64,000 bases of DNA from Bog-793 sp035625025. GTDB taxonomy: Bacteria; Actinomycetota; Acidimicrobiia; Acidimicrobiales; Bog-793. The translations under genes and the position numbers were made by a program. Positions 16,315 through 23,564 of this stretch are shown here, one piece after another (the first letter of the stretch is position 1; every line of letters begins with the position of its first letter). The stretch is taken from positions 22,073 to 86,072 of the forward strand of contig DASPQJ010000056.1 in the NCBI GenBank assembly GCA_035625025.1. Reading direction: 5' to 3'. The notes beneath the pieces are model-generated. The model saw only the letters and a program-made list of their open reading frames with translations, ran no database searches and was not told the origin of the DNA.

Positions 16315-17160
16315 TCAGTTGCTTTTCTCAAGGACAGCGAGGTCGCGCCCGGCGTCGAGGCGGCGCCGCCACTCCTCGTTGCGGACGACCAGGGGGCACC
16401 TGCGGACGGGGAAGGTCTCGCCCTCGCCCGGCCGCCGGGGCCGACGCGCGGGTCGGACCGGCCGTCGAGCTGGAGGTTGGTCAGGCCGTCGACCGCCCGC
16501 CGCAGCATCGCTGTCGCTTAGAGCCGCAAGGCGAGGGCCTCGTCGAGCGAAGGGCGCGCCCCACGTTCGTGCGGCCACCCGGTCGGGGCCCATCTCGTCC
16601 CAGGGCGGGGACAGCGGACGCCCCAGGCTGAGATCGCCCAGGATGCCGCGGCCGGCCCACGACTCGGTCGCGAACGCGAGATGGCGCAGGGTCTGGATGG
16701 ACGACCACTCGCCGCTGATCGGCTCGTGCAGCATTTCCGAGGGCACTCGGCGCGCCGGCGCGCGTTGACTTCAGCCGCTCGTCGAGGTCCCAGGCCTCCC
16801 GGAACCCCTCGGGGTTCGTCGGTCGGAACTTGGGGCGGTCGGGATGCCGGCGATCCAACAGGCCTCCAGCGACGGCGCGGCGCCGACCCCGTTGCTGGCG
16901 AGGCTCTGGATCTTGCCGTCGCCGGTGGTGTCGACCATCTCGGCGCCGCGCAGCACGACCTCGTTGAGCTCGCACGCCAGGAACGTCGCCCCGCTGAGAC
17001 GCACCGTCGTGAACCGCGCCCCCGTCATGTCGCCGTGCGCGAACTCCTTGTCGCGCCAGTCCGCAAAGTCCCTGTCGCTCACGGCGGCCAGGCTAGGGCT
17101 CGAGTGCTGTCCCTGGATCACGTGGTGATGGCGTTCCTCCAGCAGAACCGTGGGCTTCAT
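16315..17160 (-). pseudogene. DinB-like protein with pentapeptide repeat, frameshifted
   Basis: The gene starts well: AGGAGG, four bases, ATG 17160. It then encodes DRDFADWRDKEFAHGDMTGA and FTTVRLSGATFLACELNEV (a short pentapeptide-repeat section). The frame shifts to HPDRPKFRPTNPEGFREAWD, again to VPSEMLHEPISGEWSSIQTL RHLAFATESW (DinB-type helix with metal-site-like His), and ends with PVRRCPLVVRNEEWRRRLDA. Intact relatives are about 250-280 residues and have all these blocks in this order. At least three indels are needed. A strong ribosome-binding site shows that the loss of frame is recent. Confidence 0.75.
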
Positions 17161-17444
17161 CAGTCCTCCTGCGGGGCGATCAGTTCCCGAGGACTTCCGC
17201 TCCAAAGGTGGAGGGCGGACGACGTCGACCTGGGCGGGCGGGGTTGGCGGTCCGTCCGAAAGACAGGCGCGACGACCGGGCGAGGCGCCCCGATCGCGGG
17301 CTCGCCGCCATCCTCATTCGACTCCGGCAGTCCGTCAGCGGCTGTTCGGCAGCAGCATTCACAATCGGTCGCGCGACGGGCGCGTGATGAGAGAACGACC
17401 GACATCCGCGTCAACCCGACGCACGGGCCCGAAGAGGTATTTCT
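17161..17444 (-). other. Spacer between tRNA-Cys and the DinB-like relic
   Basis: About 280 bases with only short, unconserved frames on both strands. It should hold the tRNA-Cys terminator, but no hairpin with a T-tract was seen on the minus strand. Confidence 0.4.
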
Positions 17445-17519
17445 TGGAGGCGGCGCCCAGAATCGAACTGGGGTAGAGGGCTTTGCAGGCCCTTGCCTAA
17501 GCCACTCGGCCACGCCGCC
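17445..17519 (-). tRNA. tRNA-Cys (anticodon GCA)
   Basis: The minus strand folds into a complete 75-nt tRNA. The acceptor GGCGGCG pairs with CGCCGCC, the D-stem is GCC/GGC and the anticodon stem AGGGC/GCCCT encloses CTGCAAA (anticodon GCA). The T-stem is CCCAG/CTGGG with loop TTCGATT. The discriminator is U73, the major identity base for cysteinyl-tRNA synthetase, and CCA is encoded in the DNA. Confidence 0.95.
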
Positions 17520-17529
17520 GCCAGGAGTA

Positions 17530-17558
17530 ACCCTACTTCGGCGGCGTCCTTGGTCGAA
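17530..17558 (-). promoter_or_regulatory. Promoter of tRNA-Cys
   Basis: On the minus strand TTCGAC (17558-17553) and TAGGGT (17535-17530) are separated by exactly 17 bases, and the -10 ends ten bases before the tRNA 5' end. The layout fits a housekeeping sigma-70 promoter with a short leader. Confidence 0.6.
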
Positions 17559-17596
17559 TACTCCCCTGTCGGCCGGACCGAAGATTTCGCCGGGCG

Positions 17597-18373
17597 TCAC
17601 GCTCCGATCGCGTGGTAGCCGCCGTCGACGTGGATGACCTCACCCGTGGTCCGGGGGAACCAGTCCGAGAGGAGCGCGACGCATGCTCTCGCGACCGCCT
17701 CGCGGTCCCGGCTGATGTCCCAGCCGAGCGGCGCGCGCTCCAGCCACACCTCCTCGAAGTGGTCGAAACCGGGGATTGCCCGGGCCGCGACCGTGCGGAT
17801 CGGACCGGCGGCGACGAGGTTGACGCGGATCGCCTTCGGCCCGAGGTCCCGGGCCAGGTAGCGCGTGAGCGACTCGAGGGCCGCCTTGGCGACGCCCATC
17901 CAGTCGTAGCCCGGCCAGGCGACGGTCGCATCGAAGTCCAGCCCGACGATCGACGCGCCGCCGGCGGCCTCGAGCAAGGGCAGGAACGCCGCCGCGAGGA
18001 TCTTCAGGGAGTAGACGGAGATCTCGACGGCGGTCGCGACGTCCCCCCAGCCCGCCTCCAACATCCCGTGCCCGATACAGGAGCCCGGCGCGTAGCCGAT
18101 CGAGTGGAGGATCCCGTCGAGTCGCCCGAAGTGCTCGGCGACCGCGGCCGCGACTACGGCCGGATGCTTGCTATTCGTGACGTCGAGCTCGAGGACATCG
18201 GTCGGCTGGGGGAGCCGGCGGGCCGTCCGCTCGGTGAGCGACATCCCACGGCCGGCCCCGGTAAGCAGCAGTTCGGCGCCTTCGAGCTGGGCGAGCCGAG
18301 CAACGGCGAAGGCGATCGAGTCCTCGGTGAGGACGCCCGTCACGAGGATCTTCTTCCCTTCGAGTAGGCCCAA
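17597..18373 (-). CDS. fabI: Enoyl-[acyl-carrier-protein] reductase, InhA-like
   Basis: This 258-residue short-chain reductase performs the last, NADH-dependent reduction in each fatty-acid elongation cycle. The InhA signature is clear: LVTGVLTEDSIAFAVARLAQ at the cofactor site, LHSIGYAP at 89-96, LDFDATVAWPGYDWMGVAKA with catalytic Tyr156 and Lys163, and the exit strand VIHVDGGYHAIGA. A TTG start at 18373 follows GGAGGAG with good spacing. It lies alone, far from the fabD-fabF operon at 58-62 kb, and supplies the step that operon lacks. Spacing of active-site residues mirrors mycobacterial InhA (Tyr158/Lys165). Confidence 0.95.
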   Translation of the reverse strand: MGLLEGKKILVTGVLTEDSIAFAVARLAQLEGAELLLTGAGRGMSLTERTARRLPQPTDVLELDVTNSKHPAVVAAAVAEHFGRLDGILHSIGYAPGSCIGHGMLEAGWGDVATAVEISVYSLKILAAAFLPLLEAAGGASIVGLDFDATVAWPGYDWMGVAKAALESLTRYLARDLGPKAIRVNLVAAGPIRTVAARAIPGFDHFEEVWLERAPLGWDISRDREAVARACVALLSDWFPRTTGEVIHVDGGYHAIGA

Positions 18374-18620
18374 GGTCTCCTCCTCTGTCGGACCATCGTC
18401 GGCGGGTCGGCCTTGCGGACACTACCGGTAGCGTCTCGGAACGTCCATCGAGCCGGGGCGCGTTCATGAGCGTTCGCCGCGGCTCGGCCTCAAGTCGCGA
18501 CAACGGCCTTGTGACGCCAAGTCGTGCCTTCTGGCGCTGCGCCGGTCGTCTCGTGCGGTCTCGTGTCGCAAACGGGCGGCACCGCCGGGTGGCTGTCGGA
18601 ACTGCGGCACGGACCCCGGG
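18374..18620 (+). other. Intergenic region upstream of fabI
   Basis: About 250 bases between the fabI start and the hairpin that closes the next gene. No frame is supported. The fabI promoter must lie here on the minus strand, but no clear hexamers were found. Confidence 0.4.
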
Positions 18621-18657
18621 CGCGATCCGACCGGTGCAGCGCACCGGTCGGATCGCG
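18621..18657 (-). terminator. Perfect 17-bp hairpin downstream of the secreted-protein gene
   Basis: CGCGATCCGACCGGTGC (18621-18637) and its exact reverse complement (18641-18657) are separated by three bases. The hairpin begins 31 bases after the stop of the minus-strand gene at 18688. There is no T-tract, as is common for actinobacterial stem-only terminators. It could also act from the other strand. Confidence 0.6.
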
Positions 18658-18687
18658 TGTCGCGTCATTACGGCTTACGACGCCCGC

Positions 18688-19365
18688 TTACCCCACGATC
18701 TTCGCTCCCGCGGGGAGGGCGAAGGCGCTCGTGGGCGGCGTACCCCCGTAGCCCGTGAGCGAGAGTGAGCCAGCCTTTGTTCCGGCGTAGGCGAGGAAGC
18801 CCCCGCTGGTCACGCAGTAGGTGGTCTTTACGCCACCGTACCTGCCGGCGGCGCATGTCGAAGCCTGCTTGGCGAAGGTTGACGTCGAAAGCTTGATCCC
18901 TTTCGCCCCCGCCACGAAGGCCTTGATTTTCGCGGACTGGTCCACCGGCTGGATGAGGTCGAGTTCCGGGGCCACCGTCGAGGCCGACTCCTTGGTGCAG
19001 ATGTTCGTACCGGCAACAGATACGCAGTCGTAGGCGGACTTCCCGATCAGGAAGACCTCGACCGTGCCCTCTTTCGATGAGAAGGTCAGCGTGTAGTCCG
19101 GTGGCTTCTGCGAGTAGGTGTAGGTTCCCGATACTGCCCCTACCTTGATGAGGTAGGTGACGCTGAAGGACCCCTTCGCTCCTTTGGCGAGAGCGCTCGA
19201 GAGGCTCCCGGCCGAGGGTGATTTCGGCTTGGGCTTCTTTTTCGCCACGACAGGCTGAGCCGAGGCGGCGGTCGCGAGCATGCTGGTGACGCAGAGTACG
19301 GCGAGGGCGATGAAACCGGCGCGTCTCGCCCATCCCCGAACGTCAGACGATGGAACTGTGCGCAT
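18688..19365 (-). CDS. Secreted protein of unknown function
   Basis: This 225-residue protein has a clear Sec signal peptide (RRAGFIALAVLCVTSMLATA, cleavage after ASA near residue 37). A Lys/Pro-rich linker (VAKKKPKPKSP) is followed by a beta-rich domain: GSFSVTYLIKVGAVSGTYTY, TLTFSSKEGTVEVFLIG, YDCVSVAGTNIC and STCAAGRYGGVKTTYCVTSG. Four cysteines could form two disulfides. ATG 19365 is chosen because GGGGGAAG lies eight bases upstream. Similar actinobacterial exported proteins are uncharacterised. A perfect hairpin follows the stop. Confidence 0.75.
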   Translation of the reverse strand: MRTVPSSDVRGWARRAGFIALAVLCVTSMLATAASAQPVVAKKKPKPKSPSAGSLSSALAKGAKGSFSVTYLIKVGAVSGTYTYSQKPPDYTLTFSSKEGTVEVFLIGKSAYDCVSVAGTNICTKESASTVAPELDLIQPVDQSAKIKAFVAGAKGIKLSTSTFAKQASTCAAGRYGGVKTTYCVTSGGFLAYAGTKAGSLSLTGYGGTPPTSAFALPAGAKIVG

Positions 19366-19632
19366 ATACACCACTTCCCCCCGAGCGACTTCCGGGCATA
19401 GGGCGATCTGAACAGAAGAATGCTAGCCACGTGCAACAAGGAGGTGACGCAATGCGCAAGACCCGGTGGCGCGCTTCGAGCGACGCCGAGCCCGGTTGGC
19501 CTTTCTTGACCCGTGGAGAGTGCAGATTCGGTGCCAGCTTCGCGACGAGACCCAGGTTCGCGCCCGCCCTCGCCGCGCTGGCGTCGGTTGGGCGGGTGGC
19601 GCCGGGCTGAACCGTCGTCGGGGGTCCCTCGT

Positions 19633-21234
19633 TTAGCCCACGGAGCTCATCTGGGCCGAGCGGCCAGAGAGGCGAGCGTAGAGCGCCGCCGTCTCAGGGT
19701 GGACGCCGCGCAGAGGATCGCCGTCGATCTCGAGGACGAGCGCCAAGTGGCGGAGTGTCGCCTCGACCCCGGCCCGGTCGCCGGCGGCGTCGGCGGCCTC
19801 CATGAGGAGCCGGTGGAGCCGCTCGTCCCAGGGTGTCGCCCGCAGGGCCCGCTGTGCCGCCCACATCGCGTCGTCGGGACGGCCGACATCGAGTGCGAAC
19901 CGGCCGAGGCCGAGCGCGCATTCGACGATGGCGTGCTCGATCTCGACGACGAAGCCCTCGAGCGCGGTCCATTGTCCCTGGTGTAGATCGGAAAAAGCTC
20001 GACCGCGCACGAGCTCCAGAGCTTTGTGCCACGCCGCGGGGTCTTCTCGGCAACCGGCGAGCGCCTGGAAGCGCTCCCAGTCGGTCTCCACCTCGGCGAT
20101 GCGGTGGCGCTCACCGGACTTACGTAGGCGAGGTCGGCCGTCGGACGAGAAACCGAGGGCCCGGCGGGCCTCGGAGAGTCGGTTGGCGATTGTCTGCGGC
20201 GGCATGCGCCGTTCCGGCCACAGGGCGGTCTCCCACGCCGGGGTTGTCGCGCCTTCGGGGTGCATCGCGAGGTAGACGACAAGTTCGGTGAGCCGCGGGT
20301 GGCGCCCGAGCGGGATCGCCGAGCCCCGGATCTCGACGGGGCCGAGGACGGCGACCTCGATCGGACCGCTTCCGGCCGAGCGTTCCGGGAGCGCGTCGGG
20401 ATGGACGCGAGCCGAAAAGGCCGCCCCCGGGGCTCCCGGAGGTTCGGGGACGCGCACGTACACGACGCAGCTGTCGCGCCTCCCGGCGACGACGATGGCC
20501 CGCGCCGCGGTATGCGGTGTGGCAACGACGACTGCGGAGGACCGATGGCGGTGGACGGCGGCGACGAGCCGTTCGAAATCGTCGTCCGCGAGTGGTGTCC
20601 TGATGAAGACGACGATGGGGTCCGTCGACTCGGCGAGCGTGGCGAAGGCGTCGGCGAGCGTGGCGACGCGGGGGGCGCGCGGCGGGCCGAGATCGCCGAC
20701 GACGAGGAGCTGCGCCTGACGGGTCCGGGACGCCGAGGCGGATCGGATCAGGGCGTCGAGGATGGTCGTGACGTCGTCGGCGGGTCCGACGAGCGCCGCG
20801 CACTCGGCGGCGACAAGGTCGACGAGCAGCGCCGGCCCGTGCTCGTTCGGCACGGCGACGAGACAGACGCCGGGAGCGGTGGCCGCGCCGTTGGTACGGA
20901 GTGGGCGCGCCTCATGGTCGAACGGGAGGGTCCAGCTCGAGCGGCGAGTGCCGTCGCCGAGTGGCGGGTTGAGGCGGATTCCCGAATCGGAAATGAGGAC
21001 GAGGTGATGCCGCGCCAACTCGTAGACGACGGGCCGCTCGCCCCGTTCGGGGGCGAGCGAGGCAGCGACGAGCCCGACGATCTCGTCGGCGAGCGCCCCG
21101 ATGCCCTGGCGTCGGGCAGTGCCGCAGGCTCTCGGGGCGATGCTTTCTGGGCTGGTGGCGCGGTGGTCGATCGGCCGGAACGGCTCGGAGGCGTGGCCCT
21201 CCTCGTTTCCGCCCACCGATGCTCCCTTGTGCAT
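19633..21234 (-). CDS. BTAD-domain transcriptional regulator (SARP-like)
   Basis: This protein has 533 residues. The C-terminal half is a SARP-type activator module. A winged helix spans about 305-390 (VAVLGPVEIRGSAIPLGRHP, TELVVYLAMHPEGATT, IANRLSEARRALGFS) and a bacterial transcriptional activation domain of helical repeats spans about 400-525 (EALVRGRAFSDL-like, LGRFALDVGRPDDAMWAAQR, LHRLLMEAADAAGDRAGVEA). The N-terminal 280 residues look like a degenerate P-loop or receiver-like alpha/beta domain (QAQLLVVGDLGPPRAPRV, STDPIVVFIRTPLADDD) without a Walker A motif. No transmembrane segment or LysM is seen. Target genes are unknown and no biosynthetic cluster adjoins. Confidence 0.8.
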   Translation of the reverse strand: MHKGASVGGNEEGHASEPFRPIDHRATSPESIAPRACGTARRQGIGALADEIVGLVAASLAPERGERPVVYELARHHLVLISDSGIRLNPPLGDGTRRSSWTLPFDHEARPLRTNGAATAPGVCLVAVPNEHGPALLVDLVAAECAALVGPADDVTTILDALIRSASASRTRQAQLLVVGDLGPPRAPRVATLADAFATLAESTDPIVVFIRTPLADDDFERLVAAVHRHRSSAVVVATPHTAARAIVVAGRRDSCVVYVRVPEPPGAPGAAFSARVHPDALPERSAGSGPIEVAVLGPVEIRGSAIPLGRHPRLTELVVYLAMHPEGATTPAWETALWPERRMPPQTIANRLSEARRALGFSSDGRPRLRKSGERHRIAEVETDWERFQALAGCREDPAAWHKALELVRGRAFSDLHQGQWTALEGFVVEIEHAIVECALGLGRFALDVGRPDDAMWAAQRALRATPWDERLHRLLMEAADAAGDRAGVEATLRHLALVLEIDGDPLRGVHPETAALYARLSGRSAQMSSVG

Positions 21235-21417
21235 CTCGCGTCCCCCGTTGGAGGGTCCTCGGACCCGGCCGCGGTTGCCGATCGGTCCCTTCCGATCTCA
21301 CGCCAGCATCGATGGGCGCCGTACCGTTTCTTCTACCGCCTCGACGCGGTGACCGCCAGACGAGATCGCCTCCCGCGGCCGATCGCCTCAGATCGGCCAG
21401 GTTCCGCCGACGGACCG

Positions 21418-21428
21418 GTTGCTATACT
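21418..21428 (+). promoter_or_regulatory. Extended -10 promoter of the rimP-nusA-infB operon
   Basis: TTGCTATACT contains an extended -10 (TGC-TATACT, hexamer at 21423-21428). No strong -35 is visible 17 bases upstream, which extended -10 promoters can tolerate. Transcription would begin near 21435, giving a leader of about 108 bases to the rimP start that contains an intrinsic terminator. Confidence 0.55.
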
Positions 21429-21462
21429 CGACCCGGCGGTTTGTCGAACGGAAGGTTGGTCT

Positions 21463-21495
21463 GAACGTGGGCTCCGCGCCCACGTTCTTGTTTTT
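21463..21495 (+). terminator. Intrinsic terminator/attenuator in the rimP-nusA leader
   Basis: GAACGTGGGC (21463-21472) pairs perfectly with GCCCACGTTC (21478-21487) around a five-base loop, and TTGTTTTT follows. This is a textbook intrinsic terminator placed between the only promoter-like element and rimP. In Bacillus subtilis and Escherichia coli the nusA operon is feedback-controlled by NusA-assisted termination in its leader; the same is likely here. Confidence 0.8.
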
Positions 21496-21542
21496 CGGGG
21501 CAGTTCGGTGGCGGGTGCGAATCGACAGCGACCGCGGGGACG

Positions 21543-22103
21543 ATGGCGACGAGAGGAACGGACGTGGCGGGAGGGAGACGATCGGCGGTGGGTGCCGCCG
21601 ACGCGCTCGAGCGCGCCCTCGATGACGTCGTCCGGACCGCGGGCGCGCGGCTCGTCGATGTCGAATCGGCCGGCGGCGTCCTGCGGGTGACCGTCGAGCG
21701 CGACAGCGGTCTCGATCTCGATGACCTCGCCGAGGTCTCTGCTGCGATCTCGGCATTTCTCGACGCGCATTCCGACCTCGCCCCGGTCGGCCGTTACGAC
21801 CTCGAAGTTTCTAGCCCCGGGGTCGAACGACGGCTGCGCCGGCAGGCGCACTTCGCTAGCGCAGTGGGCGCGCGCGTCGCGATCCGAACGGTCGCGGGCT
21901 CTCCCGGTGTCCGGCGCATCGAGGGTGATCTGCGCGCTGTCGACACCGAGGGGATCACGGTCGTCGACGACCGTGGTTGCGAGCACCGTGTCTCGTATCC
22001 GGCGATCGACCGCGCCCACACGGTCTTTGACTGGCGCGCCGCCCTCGCCGGACGGTCCCGGCCCAAGAGGCCGGTGGCGGCGACGGAGAGCCGGCAGTCA
22101 TGA
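21543..22103 (+). CDS. rimP: Ribosome maturation factor RimP
   Basis: This 186-residue protein is needed for 30S subunit maturation. The N-domain includes ARLVDVESAGGVLRVTVERD and LDLDDLAEVSAAISAFLDA, the conserved junction YDLEVSSPGVERRLRRQAHF is intact, and the C-terminal SH3-like domain reads RIEGDLRAVDTEGITVV. ATG 21543 or GTG 21564 could serve as start. The stop overlaps the nusA start by four bases (ATGA). It is the first gene after the leader terminator and is presumably controlled by it. Confidence 0.95.
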   Translation: MATRGTDVAGGRRSAVGAADALERALDDVVRTAGARLVDVESAGGVLRVTVERDSGLDLDDLAEVSAAISAFLDAHSDLAPVGRYDLEVSSPGVERRLRRQAHFASAVGARVAIRTVAGSPGVRRIEGDLRAVDTEGITVVDDRGCEHRVSYPAIDRAHTVFDWRAALAGRSRPKRPVAATESRQS

Positions 22104-23404
22104 GCACGACGAACTTTGAGTTCCTCGACGCGCTGCAGCAGATCGCACGCGACAAGGGCATCGCGGTCGAGACGCTCCTCGAGGCGCTCGCCAACGCGCT
22201 CGTCGCGGCCTACAAGCGCCAGCCCGATGCCGCCGAGGAGGCCTTCGTCACGATCGATTCGGACTCCGGAGAGATCCGTGTCTACGGACAGGAACTCGAC
22301 GAGGACGGCAACGTCGTGCGCGAGTGGGACGACACCCCCAACGATTTCGGCCGTATCGCGGCGCAGGCGGCGAAGCAGGTCATCTTGCAGCGGATCCGCG
22401 AGGCGGAGCGCGACCTCAAGTACGAGGAATACGCCGGGCGCGAAGGCGACATCGTGACCGGGATCATCCAGCAGAGCGACAACCGCTACACGCTGCTCGA
22501 CCTTGGAAAGGTCGAGGCTTTGCTGCCCCAGGCCGAGCAGGTCCCCTATGAGCGCTACGACCACGCGGCGCGCTTGAAGGCCTACATCGTCGAGGTGCGC
22601 AAGACCTCGAAAGGACCGCAGATAGTCGTCTCGCGCAGCCACCCCGGGCTCATCAAGCGGCTCTTCGAGCTTGAAGTCCCGGAAATCTCGAACGGCGTGG
22701 TCGAGATCAAGGCGTGCGCCCGCGAACCGGGGCACCGGACGAAGATCGCCGTGTGGTCGAACGACGCCAACGTCGACCCCGTCGGCGCCTGCGTCGGCGC
22801 GCGCGGCGCCCGCGTCCGGATGGTGACGAACGAGCTGCGGGGCGAGAAGGTCGACATCGTCCCGTACTCCGACGATCCCGCCGAGTTCGTCGCCCGCGCC
22901 CTGCAACCCGCCCGGGTGAAAGAGGTCCGCCTCGACGAGGAGACGGGGACGGCGACGGTCGTCGTCCACGACTTCCAGCTCTCGTTGGCGATCGGCAAGG
23001 AGGGGCAGAATGCCCGCCTGGCGGCTCGCCTCACGGGGTGGCGGATCGACATCAAGAGCGAGACCCAACTCGCCGAGGAGGAGAGCGGCGTGTCCTCGGT
23101 CGACTGGGCCGAGGGTGAATGGCTGCGGAACGAGTCCGGTGAGATGGTCTTCCAACCCGCCGGCGGCGGCGCTCCGGTTTCGATGGCCGAGTGGGCCCAA
23201 GGCGGTGAGCCGGAGAGTCCCGCCGCGCCGGCGGAGGTCCCGGCCGGCGCGGCCGAGGCCGCCCCCGCCGCAGGCGCGGCGGAGACGCCGCCCGAAGCCC
23301 CCGCGGGGGCCGTCGCCGACGAAGCCGGGACTGAGGATGTCGTCGGCGAGGGCGGCGGCGAGGTCGCGGCGTCACCGGGCGACGCGCCCAACGGATCGGC
23401 GTAG
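22100..23404 (+). CDS. nusA: Transcription termination/antitermination factor NusA
   Basis: This 434-residue protein has an N-terminal RNA-polymerase-binding domain (FLDALQQIARDKGIAVETLL), S1 domain (GDIVTGIIQQSDNRYTLLDL), KH1 (PQIVVSRSHPGLIKRLFELE) and KH2 (SLAIGKEGQNARLAARLTGW). An Ala/Glu/Pro-rich, low-complexity tail from about residue 355 replaces the acidic repeats of proteobacteria. NusA modulates pausing and hairpin-dependent termination. Its own leader carries an intrinsic terminator, so autoregulation is likely. The neighbouring ylxR gene found after nusA in many bacteria is absent. Confidence 0.97.
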   Translation: MSTTNFEFLDALQQIARDKGIAVETLLEALANALVAAYKRQPDAAEEAFVTIDSDSGEIRVYGQELDEDGNVVREWDDTPNDFGRIAAQAAKQVILQRIREAERDLKYEEYAGREGDIVTGIIQQSDNRYTLLDLGKVEALLPQAEQVPYERYDHAARLKAYIVEVRKTSKGPQIVVSRSHPGLIKRLFELEVPEISNGVVEIKACAREPGHRTKIAVWSNDANVDPVGACVGARGARVRMVTNELRGEKVDIVPYSDDPAEFVARALQPARVKEVRLDEETGTATVVVHDFQLSLAIGKEGQNARLAARLTGWRIDIKSETQLAEEESGVSSVDWAEGEWLRNESGEMVFQPAGGGAPVSMAEWAQGGEPESPAAPAEVPAGAAEAAPAAGAAETPPEAPAGAVADEAGTEDVVGEGGGEVAASPGDAPNGSA

Positions 23405-23564
23405 CGGACCGCTGGCAACAGTCGAGGGCTGTCGGCCTGGCCGTCCTGTGGGGCGGGACACCGTGTCGGGCACGGCGCGAGTTGTCGTGTGCGAGGATGG
23501 ATGGAGCCATCGCGCGCTGGAGTGCGGCGTGTGAGCTTCGTCGGGAAAAGGGGCTGTCGGGTAC

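Noticed and set aside
23405..23564. Possible ylxR gene between nusA and infB
   Set aside because: The 160-base gap has no frame with the YlxR GRGA motif and is too short for the about 90-residue protein.
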